From the NCBI GenBank assembly GCA_900550645.1, contig URTA01000017.1, positions 1 through 41,024 of the forward strand: 41,024 nucleotides of DNA, given 5' to 3'. Positions within the stretch are counted from its first letter, which is position 1. Each line of letters starts with the position of its first letter. This DNA is from an uncultured Porphyromonadaceae bacterium. GTDB taxonomy: Bacteria > Bacteroidota > Bacteroidia > Bacteroidales > Muribaculaceae. Below are positions 33,897 through 41,024 of this stretch, one piece after another. A program made the translations under genes and the position numbers. The notes below the pieces were generated by a model that was not told the origin of the DNA, did no database searches, and saw only the letters and a list, made by a program, of their open reading frames with translations.

Positions 33897-35009
33897 ATGT
33901 GGCTGCAACATCTGGTCATAACTGATTTCAAGAACATCGCCGAGGCGGACATGGACTTCTGCCCCGGGGTGAACTGCCTGCTCGGCTCCAACGGCATGGG
34001 CAAAAGCAACCTGCTCGAGGCGGTGCATTTCCTCAGCTTCACGCGCCCGGTGCGCAGCGTCGCCGAGTCGTCGCTAATACGCCACGGCTGCTCCGGGCTG
34101 CTGGTCAAGGGGGGCTATGACACCGGACACGCCAACAGCGACACCGTGAGCTGCGGAATAGTCGCCGGACGTGGCAAGAAGCTGATGCTCAACGGCAAGG
34201 AGTATGACCGCATTTCCAGCCACATCGGACGTTTCCCGATAGTGACAGTGTCGCCTGACGACTCCGACCTGATACGCGGCTCGGCGCAGGAACGCCGCCG
34301 CCTCATGGACATGGTCATCTCGCAGACCGACACCTCATACCTGCCGCTGCTGATGCATTACAACCGCGCCCTCACCTCCCGCAACTCGATGCTCCGCGCC
34401 GGAGTGAGCGACACGCTGCTGTACGAGTCGATAGAACAGGCCATGGAGGACGCTGCCGTGCAGATATATCAGCGGCGGCACGACTGGGCAGAGGAAATAT
34501 CAGCCTCTTTCGCCTCGCATTATACTGCCATAGCAGCCGACGGCGAACTGGCAGCCGTCGGATACCGCAGCAGCCTCACAGACGCCTCGCTGCGCGAACT
34601 GTTCGACCGCAACCGACTGCGCGACCAGTCGCTCGGATACACCTCTGCCGGCGTGCACCGCGACGACCTCGACATGACACTCGGCGACAACCCGATGCGC
34701 AGCATCGGCAGCCAGGGGCAGATGAAGACATTCACTATCGCCTTGCGCTTCGCCGTCTACGACTACATACGCGCACACACCGGCAAGACTCCGCTGCTGC
34801 TGCTCGACGACATCTTCGACAAGCTCGACGCCTCGCGCGTAGCACGCATCATGAGCCTCGTCAGCGACCACGGCCGCTTCGGGCAGATACTCGTCACCGA
34901 CACCAACCGCAAGCACCTCGACGAAACCGTCGCAAGCATAGGCGGCGAATACCGCATGTGGCAGGTCGAGGACGGCACGTTCACCCCAATAACCGACACG
35001 CAGCCATGA
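33897..35009 (+). CDS. recF: DNA replication and repair protein RecF
   Basis: The 370-residue SMC-like ATPase loads RecA at single-strand gaps. Walker A is in NCLLGSNGMGKSNLLEAVHFLSF (about 27-49). The ABC-type signature is IGSQGQMKTFTIALRFA (about 266-282) and Walker B is PLLLLDDIFDKLDASR (about 299-314). Length is normal. It follows upp by 28 bases, and its TGA overlaps the ATG of the DUF721 gene. Confidence 0.95.
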   Translation: MWLQHLVITDFKNIAEADMDFCPGVNCLLGSNGMGKSNLLEAVHFLSFTRPVRSVAESSLIRHGCSGLLVKGGYDTGHANSDTVSCGIVAGRGKKLMLNGKEYDRISSHIGRFPIVTVSPDDSDLIRGSAQERRRLMDMVISQTDTSYLPLLMHYNRALTSRNSMLRAGVSDTLLYESIEQAMEDAAVQIYQRRHDWAEEISASFASHYTAIAADGELAAVGYRSSLTDASLRELFDRNRLRDQSLGYTSAGVHRDDLDMTLGDNPMRSIGSQGQMKTFTIALRFAVYDYIRAHTGKTPLLLLDDIFDKLDASRVARIMSLVSDHGRFGQILVTDTNRKHLDETVASIGGEYRMWQVEDGTFTPITDTQP

Positions 35010-35332
35010 AACGCACAGAACCGCAGAGCCTTCGCGAAGTGCTCGAACAGGCCATCAACGAGTGCGAGCTGCAGGAAGACCTGCTGCGCCGACGCGCCGA
35101 AGCACTCTGGCCCAGGGTCATGGGACAGCACATCGCCGCGATGACCGGCAAACCGTTCTTCCGGGGAGCGGTGATGCACGTCCCCGTGGAGAAGCCCTCG
35201 CTGCGCAACGAGCTGACAATGATGCGCTCGGCGATAGCCACCTCAATCAACAAGACGCTCGGCAGCACCGTCGTGACGGAAATTCGCTTCATCGGAGGCA
35301 GCCCCGCCGGCAGCACGCCACAGCGGCAATGA
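35006..35332 (+). CDS. DUF721 / DciA-like protein
   Basis: The 108-residue protein fits DUF721 (ALWPRVMGQHIAAMTGKPFFRGAVMHVPVEKPSLRNELTMMRSAIATSIN), a family that includes the replicative helicase loader DciA. A role in replication fits its position just after recF with an ATGA overlap, as in other Bacteroidetes. The ATG at 35006 is chosen because of that overlap and because upstream codons only repeat recF sequence in another frame. The DciA role is known for some members and only inferred here. Confidence 0.85.
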   Translation: MKRTEPQSLREVLEQAINECELQEDLLRRRAEALWPRVMGQHIAAMTGKPFFRGAVMHVPVEKPSLRNELTMMRSAIATSINKTLGSTVVTEIRFIGGSPAGSTPQRQ

Positions 35333-35366
35333 ACATATACACGGCCAGAAACATTGAACATATAGA

Positions 35367-35816
35367 ATGAAAACTGACAACATACCCGACATCTCCCTAT
35401 TCCGCCACCACACGCCCGTGATGGTGCGCTTCAACGACATCGACATCCTCGGACACCTCAACAATACCGTATACTTCTCATTCTACGACACCGGCAAGGC
35501 TTACTATTTCAAGGCCGTGCGCGGCGATTCCATGGACTGGAAGCGCGTAGACACCGTAATAGCCAACGTCAACTGCGCATACGTCAACTCAATTGTATTC
35601 GGCGACCAGATCGAGGTGTACACCCGCTGCATGGAGATACGCGACAAGAGCTTCCGCCTGCAGCAGATGCTCGTCAAGATGCCCGAGATGACCGTGATGT
35701 CTGTATGCGAAACAGTGATGGTCAGCTTCGACCCAGACACGCACAAGTCAACACCCGTAAGCGACGAATGGCGCAGACAGCTCCAGGCTTACGAAGGCAG
35801 AAGCCTCGAAGCCTGA
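35367..35816 (+). CDS. Acyl-CoA thioesterase, hotdog fold (4HBT)
   Basis: The 149-residue protein has the 4HBT-type N-terminal motif VRFNDIDILGHLNNTVYFSFYDTG (about 20-43), where the Asp in FNDIDILGHLNN is the usual catalytic acid. The rest gives the single hotdog fold (AYVNSIVFGDQIEVYTRCMEIRDKSFRLQQ). Substrate is unknown; family members hydrolyse acyl-CoA or acyl-ACP thioesters. It sits 34 bases after the DUF721 gene inside the upp-ribH run. Confidence 0.87.
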   Translation: MKTDNIPDISLFRHHTPVMVRFNDIDILGHLNNTVYFSFYDTGKAYYFKAVRGDSMDWKRVDTVIANVNCAYVNSIVFGDQIEVYTRCMEIRDKSFRLQQMLVKMPEMTVMSVCETVMVSFDPDTHKSTPVSDEWRRQLQAYEGRSLEA

Positions 35817-35864
35817 CCGACAGACAACCGACAAGACAACAACCTCAAACACAGCATAAACACC

Positions 35865-36482
35865 ATGAACGACAGAGTGCAGACACTGATGCGCCAAATC
35901 ATAGCCGCCGAGGCAAAGGCAATAACCGACATACCCGTCACCGACGGGTATCAGAGGGCCGTGGACATGATAGTAGAACACGTCAACAGGCGCGGCGGCA
36001 AACTCGTCACCTCAGGCATGGGGAAAGCCGGACAGATTGCCATGAACATAGCCACAACTTTCTGCTCCACAGGCACCCCCGCCGTGTTCCTGCATCCCTC
36101 CGAAGCGCAGCACGGCGACCTCGGAATACTGCAGCAAAACGACATCATGCTCCTGCTCAGCAACTCCGGGAAGACACGCGAGATACTCGAGCTCGTTGAC
36201 CTGGCAAACAACCTCAACCCGGGCATACCCGTTATCGTCATAACAGGCAACGCCGACAGCCAGCTCGCTGCCCGAGCCGACGTGACGCTACACACCGGCG
36301 GCGCACCCGAAGTCTGCCCCCTCGGGCTGACCCCCACCACCTCAACCACGATGATGACCGTAATGGGCGATGTCCTCGTAGTCGGCGTGATGGACGCTAT
36401 CGGCTTCACGACAGCTGAATACGCCAAACGCCACCACGGCGGATACCTCGGCGCGACAGCCAAGCGAAACGCCGCAAAATGA
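35865..36482 (+). CDS. SIS-domain sugar-phosphate isomerase, KpsF/GutQ/KdsD type without CBS domains
   Basis: The 205-residue protein is a single SIS domain with the KdsD signature: SGMGKAGQIAMNIATTFCSTGTPAVFLHPSEAQHGDLG (about 50-87), SNSGKTREI, LGLTPTTSTTMMTVMGDVL, and the catalytic-region KRHHGGYLGA. KdsD converts ribulose 5-phosphate to arabinose 5-phosphate for Kdo synthesis. Full-length KdsD proteins have about 320 residues with two CBS domains, which are absent here. The gene ends cleanly, so this is a natural short form, not a truncation. It could supply the Kdo pathway that ends in waaA at 14 kb, but this link is inference. Confidence 0.85.
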   Translation: MNDRVQTLMRQIIAAEAKAITDIPVTDGYQRAVDMIVEHVNRRGGKLVTSGMGKAGQIAMNIATTFCSTGTPAVFLHPSEAQHGDLGILQQNDIMLLLSNSGKTREILELVDLANNLNPGIPVIVITGNADSQLAARADVTLHTGGAPEVCPLGLTPTTSTTMMTVMGDVLVVGVMDAIGFTTAEYAKRHHGGYLGATAKRNAAK

Positions 36483-36528
36483 AATCCCTCCCCGCAACAA
36501 CAGTACGAACAATTAATTTCTCCCGAAT

Positions 36529-37470
36529 ATGACTCTCTTGGAATTACCACTCGACTACACTAAAGTCGAGAAAATACCGGCAGACGCCGAAATCATGAGG
36601 GCAGCCGAAAGCTGCCGGCAGACAGCCCGCCAGCTCGCGGGCGAAACACGCTTCATGGACGCTATGGAACGCACCGTCGAGGCCCTGCGCACCATGCGCG
36701 ACTTCTCCGACTTCGAGAACACCGAGTTCCGCGCACTGCTCCTGACAGTCCTCTTCGACCTCACAGAGATACACTTCTCGCTCAAGGACTTCCGCCAGTG
36801 CGAGAAAGACCTCGAGATGCTCTTCCGCGTGCTCGACCAGCTCATCGCCGAGGACAGCGAACGGTTCGCCCCGGCACACATCCTCGCAATGGAACTATCA
36901 ACCCGCGTGCTGCGCTCGCGCAAGAAAGCCATCGACCTGCTCGCCAAGCAGCAGATACACACCAGCGCACTCTATGAGAAAGTCAACTCCGGAGTGGTCG
37001 CCGCCACCGAGAAGCTCGTAGACTCGCTGCGCAAGCTCGCACAGCTCCAGGCCTCGTCAGGCGAATACCGCGCCGCGATGAAATTCTACGCCGAAGCCAT
37101 CAAGTTCTCCAAGAAACGCACAGGCCGCGTCACACGCCGCGAAGTCAAGATGACAATCGAGATGGCAGAGATAATGATGCGCATACGCCAGATGCGCCCA
37201 CGCGCAAAACGCCTCCTCAACGCCATTCTCCCTCACGCCGTCACTCTCGGCACTATCGAGCTTGAGGAAGACATACTCGCCCTCATCGAGATAATCGACC
37301 AGGACATCCTCCAGGAGCCCAAATGGAAGATATTCCTGCACCGCCTCTCGCTGACCGACAAGAAGAACAAGGCTCGCAAGGAGAAGCAACGCATCTCCGA
37401 GGAAATGGCCAAGATAATCGCCCGAGGCACAGCAGCCGGCAACCGCAACGCAACGCCCGAAAACAAGTAA
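36529..37470 (+). CDS. All-helical, TPR-like protein of unknown function
   Basis: The 313-residue protein is predicted almost entirely alpha-helical with TPR-like helix pairs (about 40-130 and 165-265, for example SGEYRAAMKFYAEAIKFSKK). The C-terminus is basic and probably disordered (KKNKARKEKQRISEEM). There is no signal peptide. TPR proteins directly upstream of ribH are common in Bacteroidetes, with unknown role. It lies 46 bases after the isomerase gene and 13 before ribH, so it is part of the same operon. Confidence 0.78.
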   Translation: MTLLELPLDYTKVEKIPADAEIMRAAESCRQTARQLAGETRFMDAMERTVEALRTMRDFSDFENTEFRALLLTVLFDLTEIHFSLKDFRQCEKDLEMLFRVLDQLIAEDSERFAPAHILAMELSTRVLRSRKKAIDLLAKQQIHTSALYEKVNSGVVAATEKLVDSLRKLAQLQASSGEYRAAMKFYAEAIKFSKKRTGRVTRREVKMTIEMAEIMMRIRQMRPRAKRLLNAILPHAVTLGTIELEEDILALIEIIDQDILQEPKWKIFLHRLSLTDKKNKARKEKQRISEEMAKIIARGTAAGNRNATPENK

Positions 37471-37483
37471 CACCGACCGCAGA

Positions 37484-37981
37484 ATGTCAACCATACTCAA
37501 CACCGAGGGCACGACCCTCGAGATACCCAAACCGGCACGCGGAGGCGACTTCCGAGCCGTCATCATCACCGCCCGGTGGAACGCGCCTATAACCGTCGCG
37601 CTCACCGACGGCGCAATCGACACGCTCCACGCCGCCGGTGTCGCCGACGAGCACATAACCCGCCTGCAAGTGCCCGGCACAGTCGAACTCGTCAACGCCG
37701 CAGCAGCAGCCATCGACGCGCTCCGCCCCGACGCGGTCATCGTCATCGGCTGCGTTATACGCGGCGACACGCCCCACTTCGGCTACGTATGCCAAGGAGT
37801 GACGCAAGGCATCGCCGACATCAACGCACGCGGCGGAGTGCCAGTCATCTTCGGCGTTCTCACGGTCAACCGCCTCGAGGAAGCGCAGGAGCGAGCCGGC
37901 GGCAGCCTCGGCAACAAAGGCGCGGAAGCCGCCGTCGCCGCCATCGAGATGTCCAACCTCCACACCCTCCTCCGCCCCTGA
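37484..37981 (+). CDS. ribH: 6,7-dimethyl-8-ribityllumazine synthase
   Basis: The 165-residue enzyme catalyses the penultimate step of riboflavin synthesis and forms icosahedral or pentameric assemblies. Family motifs: the RWN substrate loop (IITARWN, about 26-32), the VPGTVELVNAA region (about 64-74), and VIGCVIRGDTPHFGYVCQGVTQGI (about 86-109) with the catalytic His in PHF. Length is normal. It ends the long upp-ribH run; two hairpins follow. Confidence 0.95.
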   Translation: MSTILNTEGTTLEIPKPARGGDFRAVIITARWNAPITVALTDGAIDTLHAAGVADEHITRLQVPGTVELVNAAAAAIDALRPDAVIVIGCVIRGDTPHFGYVCQGVTQGIADINARGGVPVIFGVLTVNRLEEAQERAGGSLGNKGAEAAVAAIEMSNLHTLLRP

Positions 37982-37986
37982 CCCAC

Positions 37987-38061
37987 GTCTGCGGCACGAA
38001 ACCCCGCAGACACACCCCAAACGGGTCAAATTCTTGCCGACATCGGCAAGAAATTGACCCG
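37987..38061. terminator. Double hairpin between converging ribH and BREX-fragment operons
   Basis: First stem: GTCTGCGG (37987-37994) with CCGCAGAC (38004-38011). Second, very long stem: 38022-38040 with 38043-38061, 19 bp with a single mismatch and only two bases between the arms. Neither has a long T-run, but their position between convergent genes fits a bidirectional terminator or an mRNA-protecting structure. The tight loop also resembles a dispersed palindromic element. Confidence 0.6.
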
Positions 38062-38116
38062 ATAATTACAGACCACCCAAATGGGCTATTTAACACCCAT
38101 ATAACGCGGCCTTCTT

Positions 38117-38461
38117 TTATTTGAGATAGATGTCGATATAATCCGACATTCCGGATCGGTCAATTTCGGCAGACTCCACAGGCAGACCAAACACCGTCAT
38201 AGTAGATCGAATTGCTCTCAAATGCCCTTCCAAATTCGAGCCATAAGCAGCTATTGACCCTATATTGCCTTCTGTGTCAGGACAAAAGAGCCACAGGTTA
38301 ATGACTCTGCCATTCTTGCTTATTTCAAGAGCATGGACACCGCTCCGAAAATCATAGCAATATGAGCTTATGGAATAAGCCGCATACGCAGGATAGTTCT
38401 TGAAGTTTGTGACGATATTATTGATTCGGCGCAAACTTTCTTGATTCAAAGATTGATACAT
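38117..38461 (-). CDS. Unrecognised 114-residue protein, third gene of the BREX fragment
   Basis: The protein (MYQSLNQESLRRINNIVTNF at the start) has no family I recognise. It is predicted alpha/beta: an N-terminal helix, three or four strands (HALEISKNGRVINLWLFCP), a glycine-containing loop, a helix (LEGHLRAIRSTMTVFG) and a final acidic strand (SDYIDIYLK). No membrane segment or signal peptide was seen. The ATG begins 15 bases after the brxL stop, on the same strand, with similar base composition, so it belongs to the pglZ-brxL operon. It could be a BREX accessory factor, an inhibitor, or an unrelated passenger. Confidence 0.7.
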   Translation of the reverse strand: MYQSLNQESLRRINNIVTNFKNYPAYAAYSISSYCYDFRSGVHALEISKNGRVINLWLFCPDTEGNIGSIAAYGSNLEGHLRAIRSTMTVFGLPVESAEIDRSGMSDYIDIYLK

Positions 38462-38476
38462 ATTTATACCTCTATT

Positions 38477-39925
38477 TCAGTGTGTACAAGAATCGTTTTT
38501 TAGCCAAAAGCTGGGCATCTCAGACTTGAACTCTGCATCTATCAGGCTGCACTGCTCCTTGATGATACCTCGACGGCGTATCGCCGGCTGCAGGCAGTAT
38601 TCATTGAACTCATTCATATCGACTTCCTCAACTGTCGTCCAGTGAGGAAACAGCAATTTCATATAGCCGACAGCAATTTTCTTTACCGCTTTGGTATCTC
38701 GTGTGTCTGCATCCTTGTCCCGTCCGACTATTTGGTCATATACCAGCCCATAGACATTCTGTGTACGCAACGAGTGCAGGATTTCCGAGAAGTATTCTAC
38801 ATTCAGCGTCCAGCCCTTGTAGATTATACCCTCGTTTATTCGCGGCAACAGCCACCCTTCAATAAAGCAATGGAAGCGGTCGAGAAGCGCGGACTCTCTG
38901 AAAGACATCGGAAGAGAGTCAAAATAACGCGAGTTGATTGGTCTGCGGTATGAGTTTAACGGTATGTTGCCCATCAGCATCAAGCCACATTCCGATGAAA
39001 ACTCATTGTTGTCTATCGTTGTCTTGCCCGACTCCAGGTATGATTTCAGCGCGGCCTGTATCTCAGCAGGTTCTTGGAAGATTATGGTCTGTATTTCATC
39101 AAAGGCGGTGAAATCATGGTTTTTCATTATGCCGTTCTGCTGCCGGCTTTTGTCGTAGAACAGTTTGGCGCGAGTCACCTTGCCGCCGCTGACAAGCCAC
39201 CCGTACTTAGACAGGTTGCCAAACACGAAAGACTTGCCTGTGCCCTTGGGCGCCAACTCTATGCAGTTCAGACGAGGCTCAACAAATATAAGCAACCGGG
39301 AGACGAATTCCACCTTCTGCGTCAAGGACTCAAAACCTGATGCGTCATATTCCATGGCAGACAAAAGCACATCTATCCATTCGTGTATGGAGAATGCCTT
39401 GCGAGCCTCGCGCAAATACTGCATATCAACCGACTTGTACGGCTTAAACGGCTTGTAGTCCACCATTTCGACATGGTTTTTCTTTCCATCATCGTCCGGT
39501 ATCACCGACAGCTTTATAATGCCCCATTTTTCACCGTCCACCAGTTCTCCGCGATGCTTCGCATATACATATTCCGGTATTACCCCCTCATTCAGCTTGA
39601 TGCCGATGTCGGGTATTCCGAAACGGCGAGTGCCTCTCACGAGGTCGATATAGATTTGGAAACGGCACAGGAGCATGACTTCCTCGCTGTTGCCAAGACG
39701 CTCCTTGACGTCCGTGTCCTTTTGCGGAATAACCGTGTCGAGAAACGCTGTTAGTTCATGCCGCTTTACTGTCCCGTCGGCATTTATGAACCGCTTGAGC
39801 AGGAAATCCTTCACAAACGACGGCAGGTTACGCCCGGCAAACAAGCTGTTTGTCGATACGGGGTCTTTGTATATTGCCATCGCCTCAAACTGGTTGCGAA
39901 TCTTCTGCGCAGTTGCTTCTTCCAT
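38477..39925 (-). CDS. brxL: BrxL-type BREX AAA+ protein, short form without Lon protease domain
   Basis: The 482-residue protein matches BrxL. The N-terminal domain includes the family-like FVKDFLLKRF and the region GEKWGIIKLSVIPD. The ATPase core has Walker A APKGTGKS (225-232), Walker B FTAFDEIQ (272-279), a sensor-like LMLMGNIPLN (316-324) and the arginine-finger-like ESALLDRFH (344-352). BrxL is an MCM-like AAA+ protein of BREX phage-defence systems. Many BrxL proteins have about 680 residues with a C-terminal Lon-like domain; this one stops about 130 residues after the arginine finger and lacks it. It follows pglZ by 11 bases. Short BrxL next to PglZ suggests a type 4-like system, but that is tentative. 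Confidence 0.85.
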   Translation of the reverse strand: MEEATAQKIRNQFEAMAIYKDPVSTNSLFAGRNLPSFVKDFLLKRFINADGTVKRHELTAFLDTVIPQKDTDVKERLGNSEEVMLLCRFQIYIDLVRGTRRFGIPDIGIKLNEGVIPEYVYAKHRGELVDGEKWGIIKLSVIPDDDGKKNHVEMVDYKPFKPYKSVDMQYLREARKAFSIHEWIDVLLSAMEYDASGFESLTQKVEFVSRLLIFVEPRLNCIELAPKGTGKSFVFGNLSKYGWLVSGGKVTRAKLFYDKSRQQNGIMKNHDFTAFDEIQTIIFQEPAEIQAALKSYLESGKTTIDNNEFSSECGLMLMGNIPLNSYRRPINSRYFDSLPMSFRESALLDRFHCFIEGWLLPRINEGIIYKGWTLNVEYFSEILHSLRTQNVYGLVYDQIVGRDKDADTRDTKAVKKIAVGYMKLLFPHWTTVEEVDMNEFNEYCLQPAIRRRGIIKEQCSLIDAEFKSEMPSFWLKNDSCTH

Positions 39926-39936
39926 AATCTATCGTT

Positions 39937-40962
39937 TTAGAAATCAAACAAGTCTTCCTCCTCAACACCCGTGTTAACCACCAGCTGCATTCCCGCACTT
40001 CTCCAGTTGCCGACCTCAACATATACCGTACGGCATGTACCTACAAGATTGAGCCGCTCGCTTTCGTATATGCCGGGACCGACCAAATTCAGTGTATAAG
40101 GAACGTCATTGTAAATGAGGGTCGGAGTGTCAATTGACGACAATCCTTTTATTGAGAGCCTTACCAATGGAGATGCTGCTGAAATCTCGTTAGAAACAAG
40201 GCTGACCGTGAAACTGCCGCTGTTCTTCTGTGACGAGACTACAATAATCGGCACAAGCACCTCTTCGGGCAATGCGCCGCCGTGCACGCCCAAGCCGAAA
40301 CTCACCTTGCCTGACAAGGAGTCGTGATTCAACGCGCAAACAGTCTTGCCGTCTTCAAGTATGACATAATTGTCGTCAGTTACAGGTGAGCTGGTTGTGC
40401 ACACGGCACAACGCCCTCCATGGTCGGTTTCATATCCTGCAAGCTGCAAACCTTTTGCGAGTTGCGGCATATATGAGACACCATGGTCGGAAACGAATGC
40501 GATCTTCTTCCCGGAATAAGCACCGAGCACTTTGCATACTGCCTCCTCCACCATCTTCAACTCCTGCACCAAATACCCCGGGTATGCCTTGTGTGTATGG
40601 GCAAAACTGTCGAGATCGCCGATTTTCGGCAATTCACCATGCGCGGCTTCCTGCAACTCCTGCTTATTGACAGATGTACACGAGGGGAGTTTGCTTGCGG
40701 CAACATATATGTCGTTGACATACACACCCTCATGCTCATGCCGTTTGACAATAGAGCAGATAAACGGTATCCAGTCTACTCCCAAACCGTCAATCCAATA
40801 TACCACCTCTATGTCTGACCGGCTCGCAAGAACGCTTTTGACCGTCTTGAAGCCATTGTACCAACCCCAAAATGACACGGGCGAGCCATTGTGCTCTTCT
40901 ACCAAGTCCTTTAGACGAGGCGTTACGACATTCGCTGTTTTCGAGGCACGGTATTCGTACAT
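39937..40962 (-). CDS. pglZ: N-terminally truncated BREX phosphatase PglZ (probable pseudogene)
   Basis: The 341-residue frame keeps the alkaline-phosphatase-type catalytic core of PglZ: YWIDGLGVDW (Asp58, metal), PSCTSVNK (Thr96, presumed nucleophile) and FVSDHGVSY (Asp159 and His160, metal). Full PglZ proteins are usually 700 residues or more. The N-terminal half is missing. In the same frame, codons upstream of the ATG (AAC GAG TAT) read on until a TAG at 40984-40986, which lies inside the 20-bp inverted repeat. This fits insertion of an IS element into pglZ; the ATG at 40962 is then an internal Met. The 12-base gap to brxL marks the operon. The catalytic core may or may not still be translated. 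Confidence 0.75.
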   Translation of the reverse strand: MYEYRASKTANVVTPRLKDLVEEHNGSPVSFWGWYNGFKTVKSVLASRSDIEVVYWIDGLGVDWIPFICSIVKRHEHEGVYVNDIYVAASKLPSCTSVNKQELQEAAHGELPKIGDLDSFAHTHKAYPGYLVQELKMVEEAVCKVLGAYSGKKIAFVSDHGVSYMPQLAKGLQLAGYETDHGGRCAVCTTSSPVTDDNYVILEDGKTVCALNHDSLSGKVSFGLGVHGGALPEEVLVPIIVVSSQKNSGSFTVSLVSNEISAASPLVRLSIKGLSSIDTPTLIYNDVPYTLNLVGPGIYESERLNLVGTCRTVYVEVGNWRSAGMQLVVNTGVEEEDLFDF

Positions 40963-40969
40963 ATACTCG

Positions 40970-41024
40970 TTTATTACTGTCCGCTAAACCACAAAGAGGC
41001 ATACCCAACTTCTTGAAAAGCAGA
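40970..41024 (-). mobile_element. Probable insertion-sequence end disrupting pglZ
   Basis: On the minus strand a frame open from the window edge ends at TAA 40974-40976 with SAFQEVGYASLWFSGQ. Its end overlaps the 20-bp sequence 40970-40989, an exact inverted copy of 34-53. The pglZ fragment starts immediately after it. I infer an IS terminal repeat with the transposase gene pointing toward the window; the element body would be to the right. Family not identifiable. Confidence 0.45.

Noticed and set aside
40790..41008. 72-residue minus-strand frame at the right edge
   Set aside because: It overlaps the truncated pglZ in another frame and the repeat; it has no domain features.
1..41024. tRNA, rRNA or riboswitch genes
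   Set aside because: Reading the intergenic regions showed no cloverleaf-like sequence, CCA-ended segment or conserved riboswitch core; no FMN-type leader precedes ribH.

Overview
The window looks like chromosome of a gut-type Bacteroidales, plausibly Muribaculaceae. Reasons: promoters of the Bacteroidetes type (TTTG, 19-21 bp, TAnnTTTG), a fused MurF-alanine racemase, Bacteroidetes-typical families (GSCFA, DUF3256, DUF4831), and large secreted proteins ending in type IX secretion (T9SS)-like sorting tails. The core genes are fairly G+C-rich. Three patches are visibly more A+T-rich: a toxin-antitoxin pair (9.8-10.4 kb), an AlbA/ATPase gene (24.5-25.9 kb) and a BREX fragment (38.1-41 kb). The family assignment is inference.

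Layout. 0.2-7.3 kb, minus: a BspA-type leucine-rich-repeat protein and a 1488-residue choice-of-anchor J/fibronectin III protein, both with signal peptide and T9SS-like tail. 7.6-9.6 kb, minus: three ATGA-overlapped genes, a split ThrE-type exporter and a DUF6064-like membrane protein. 9.8-10.4 kb: a YafQ/DinJ-type toxin-antitoxin pair. 10.5-18.9 kb, minus: a probable operon of DEAD-box RNA helicase (TTG start), DUF3256 protein, GltX, Kdo transferase WaaA, a PorE-like OmpA lipoprotein and a GSCFA protein. 19.2-23.4 kb, plus: a C69 dipeptidase, a terminator, then MurF-Alr. 23.5-27.2 kb, minus: a membrane-anchored coiled-coil protein with a consensus promoter, the AlbA/HATPase protein, a secreted protein made entirely of 14-residue repeats, a lone PAS domain, and a small lipoprotein. 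27.4-31.7 kb, minus: NnrDE, DUF4831 protein, XseA and XseB. 31.9-38.0 kb, plus: FbaA with a strong terminator, then a likely operon of Upp, RecF, a DUF721/DciA-like protein, a thioesterase, a SIS sugar-phosphate isomerase, a helical-repeat protein and RibH. 38.1-41.0 kb, minus: PglZ lacking its N-terminus, a short BrxL without the Lon domain, and an unrecognised 114-residue protein.

The most interesting feature is the right end. A perfect 20-bp sequence at 40970-40989 recurs inverted at 34-53. At both sites it forms the end of a reading frame that runs in from outside the window and finishes in -FSGQ-stop. I read these as inward-facing ends of related insertion sequences. The right one cuts off the N-terminus of PglZ and leaves a damaged BREX operon with a novel small third gene. 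No tRNA, rRNA or CRISPR array was seen.
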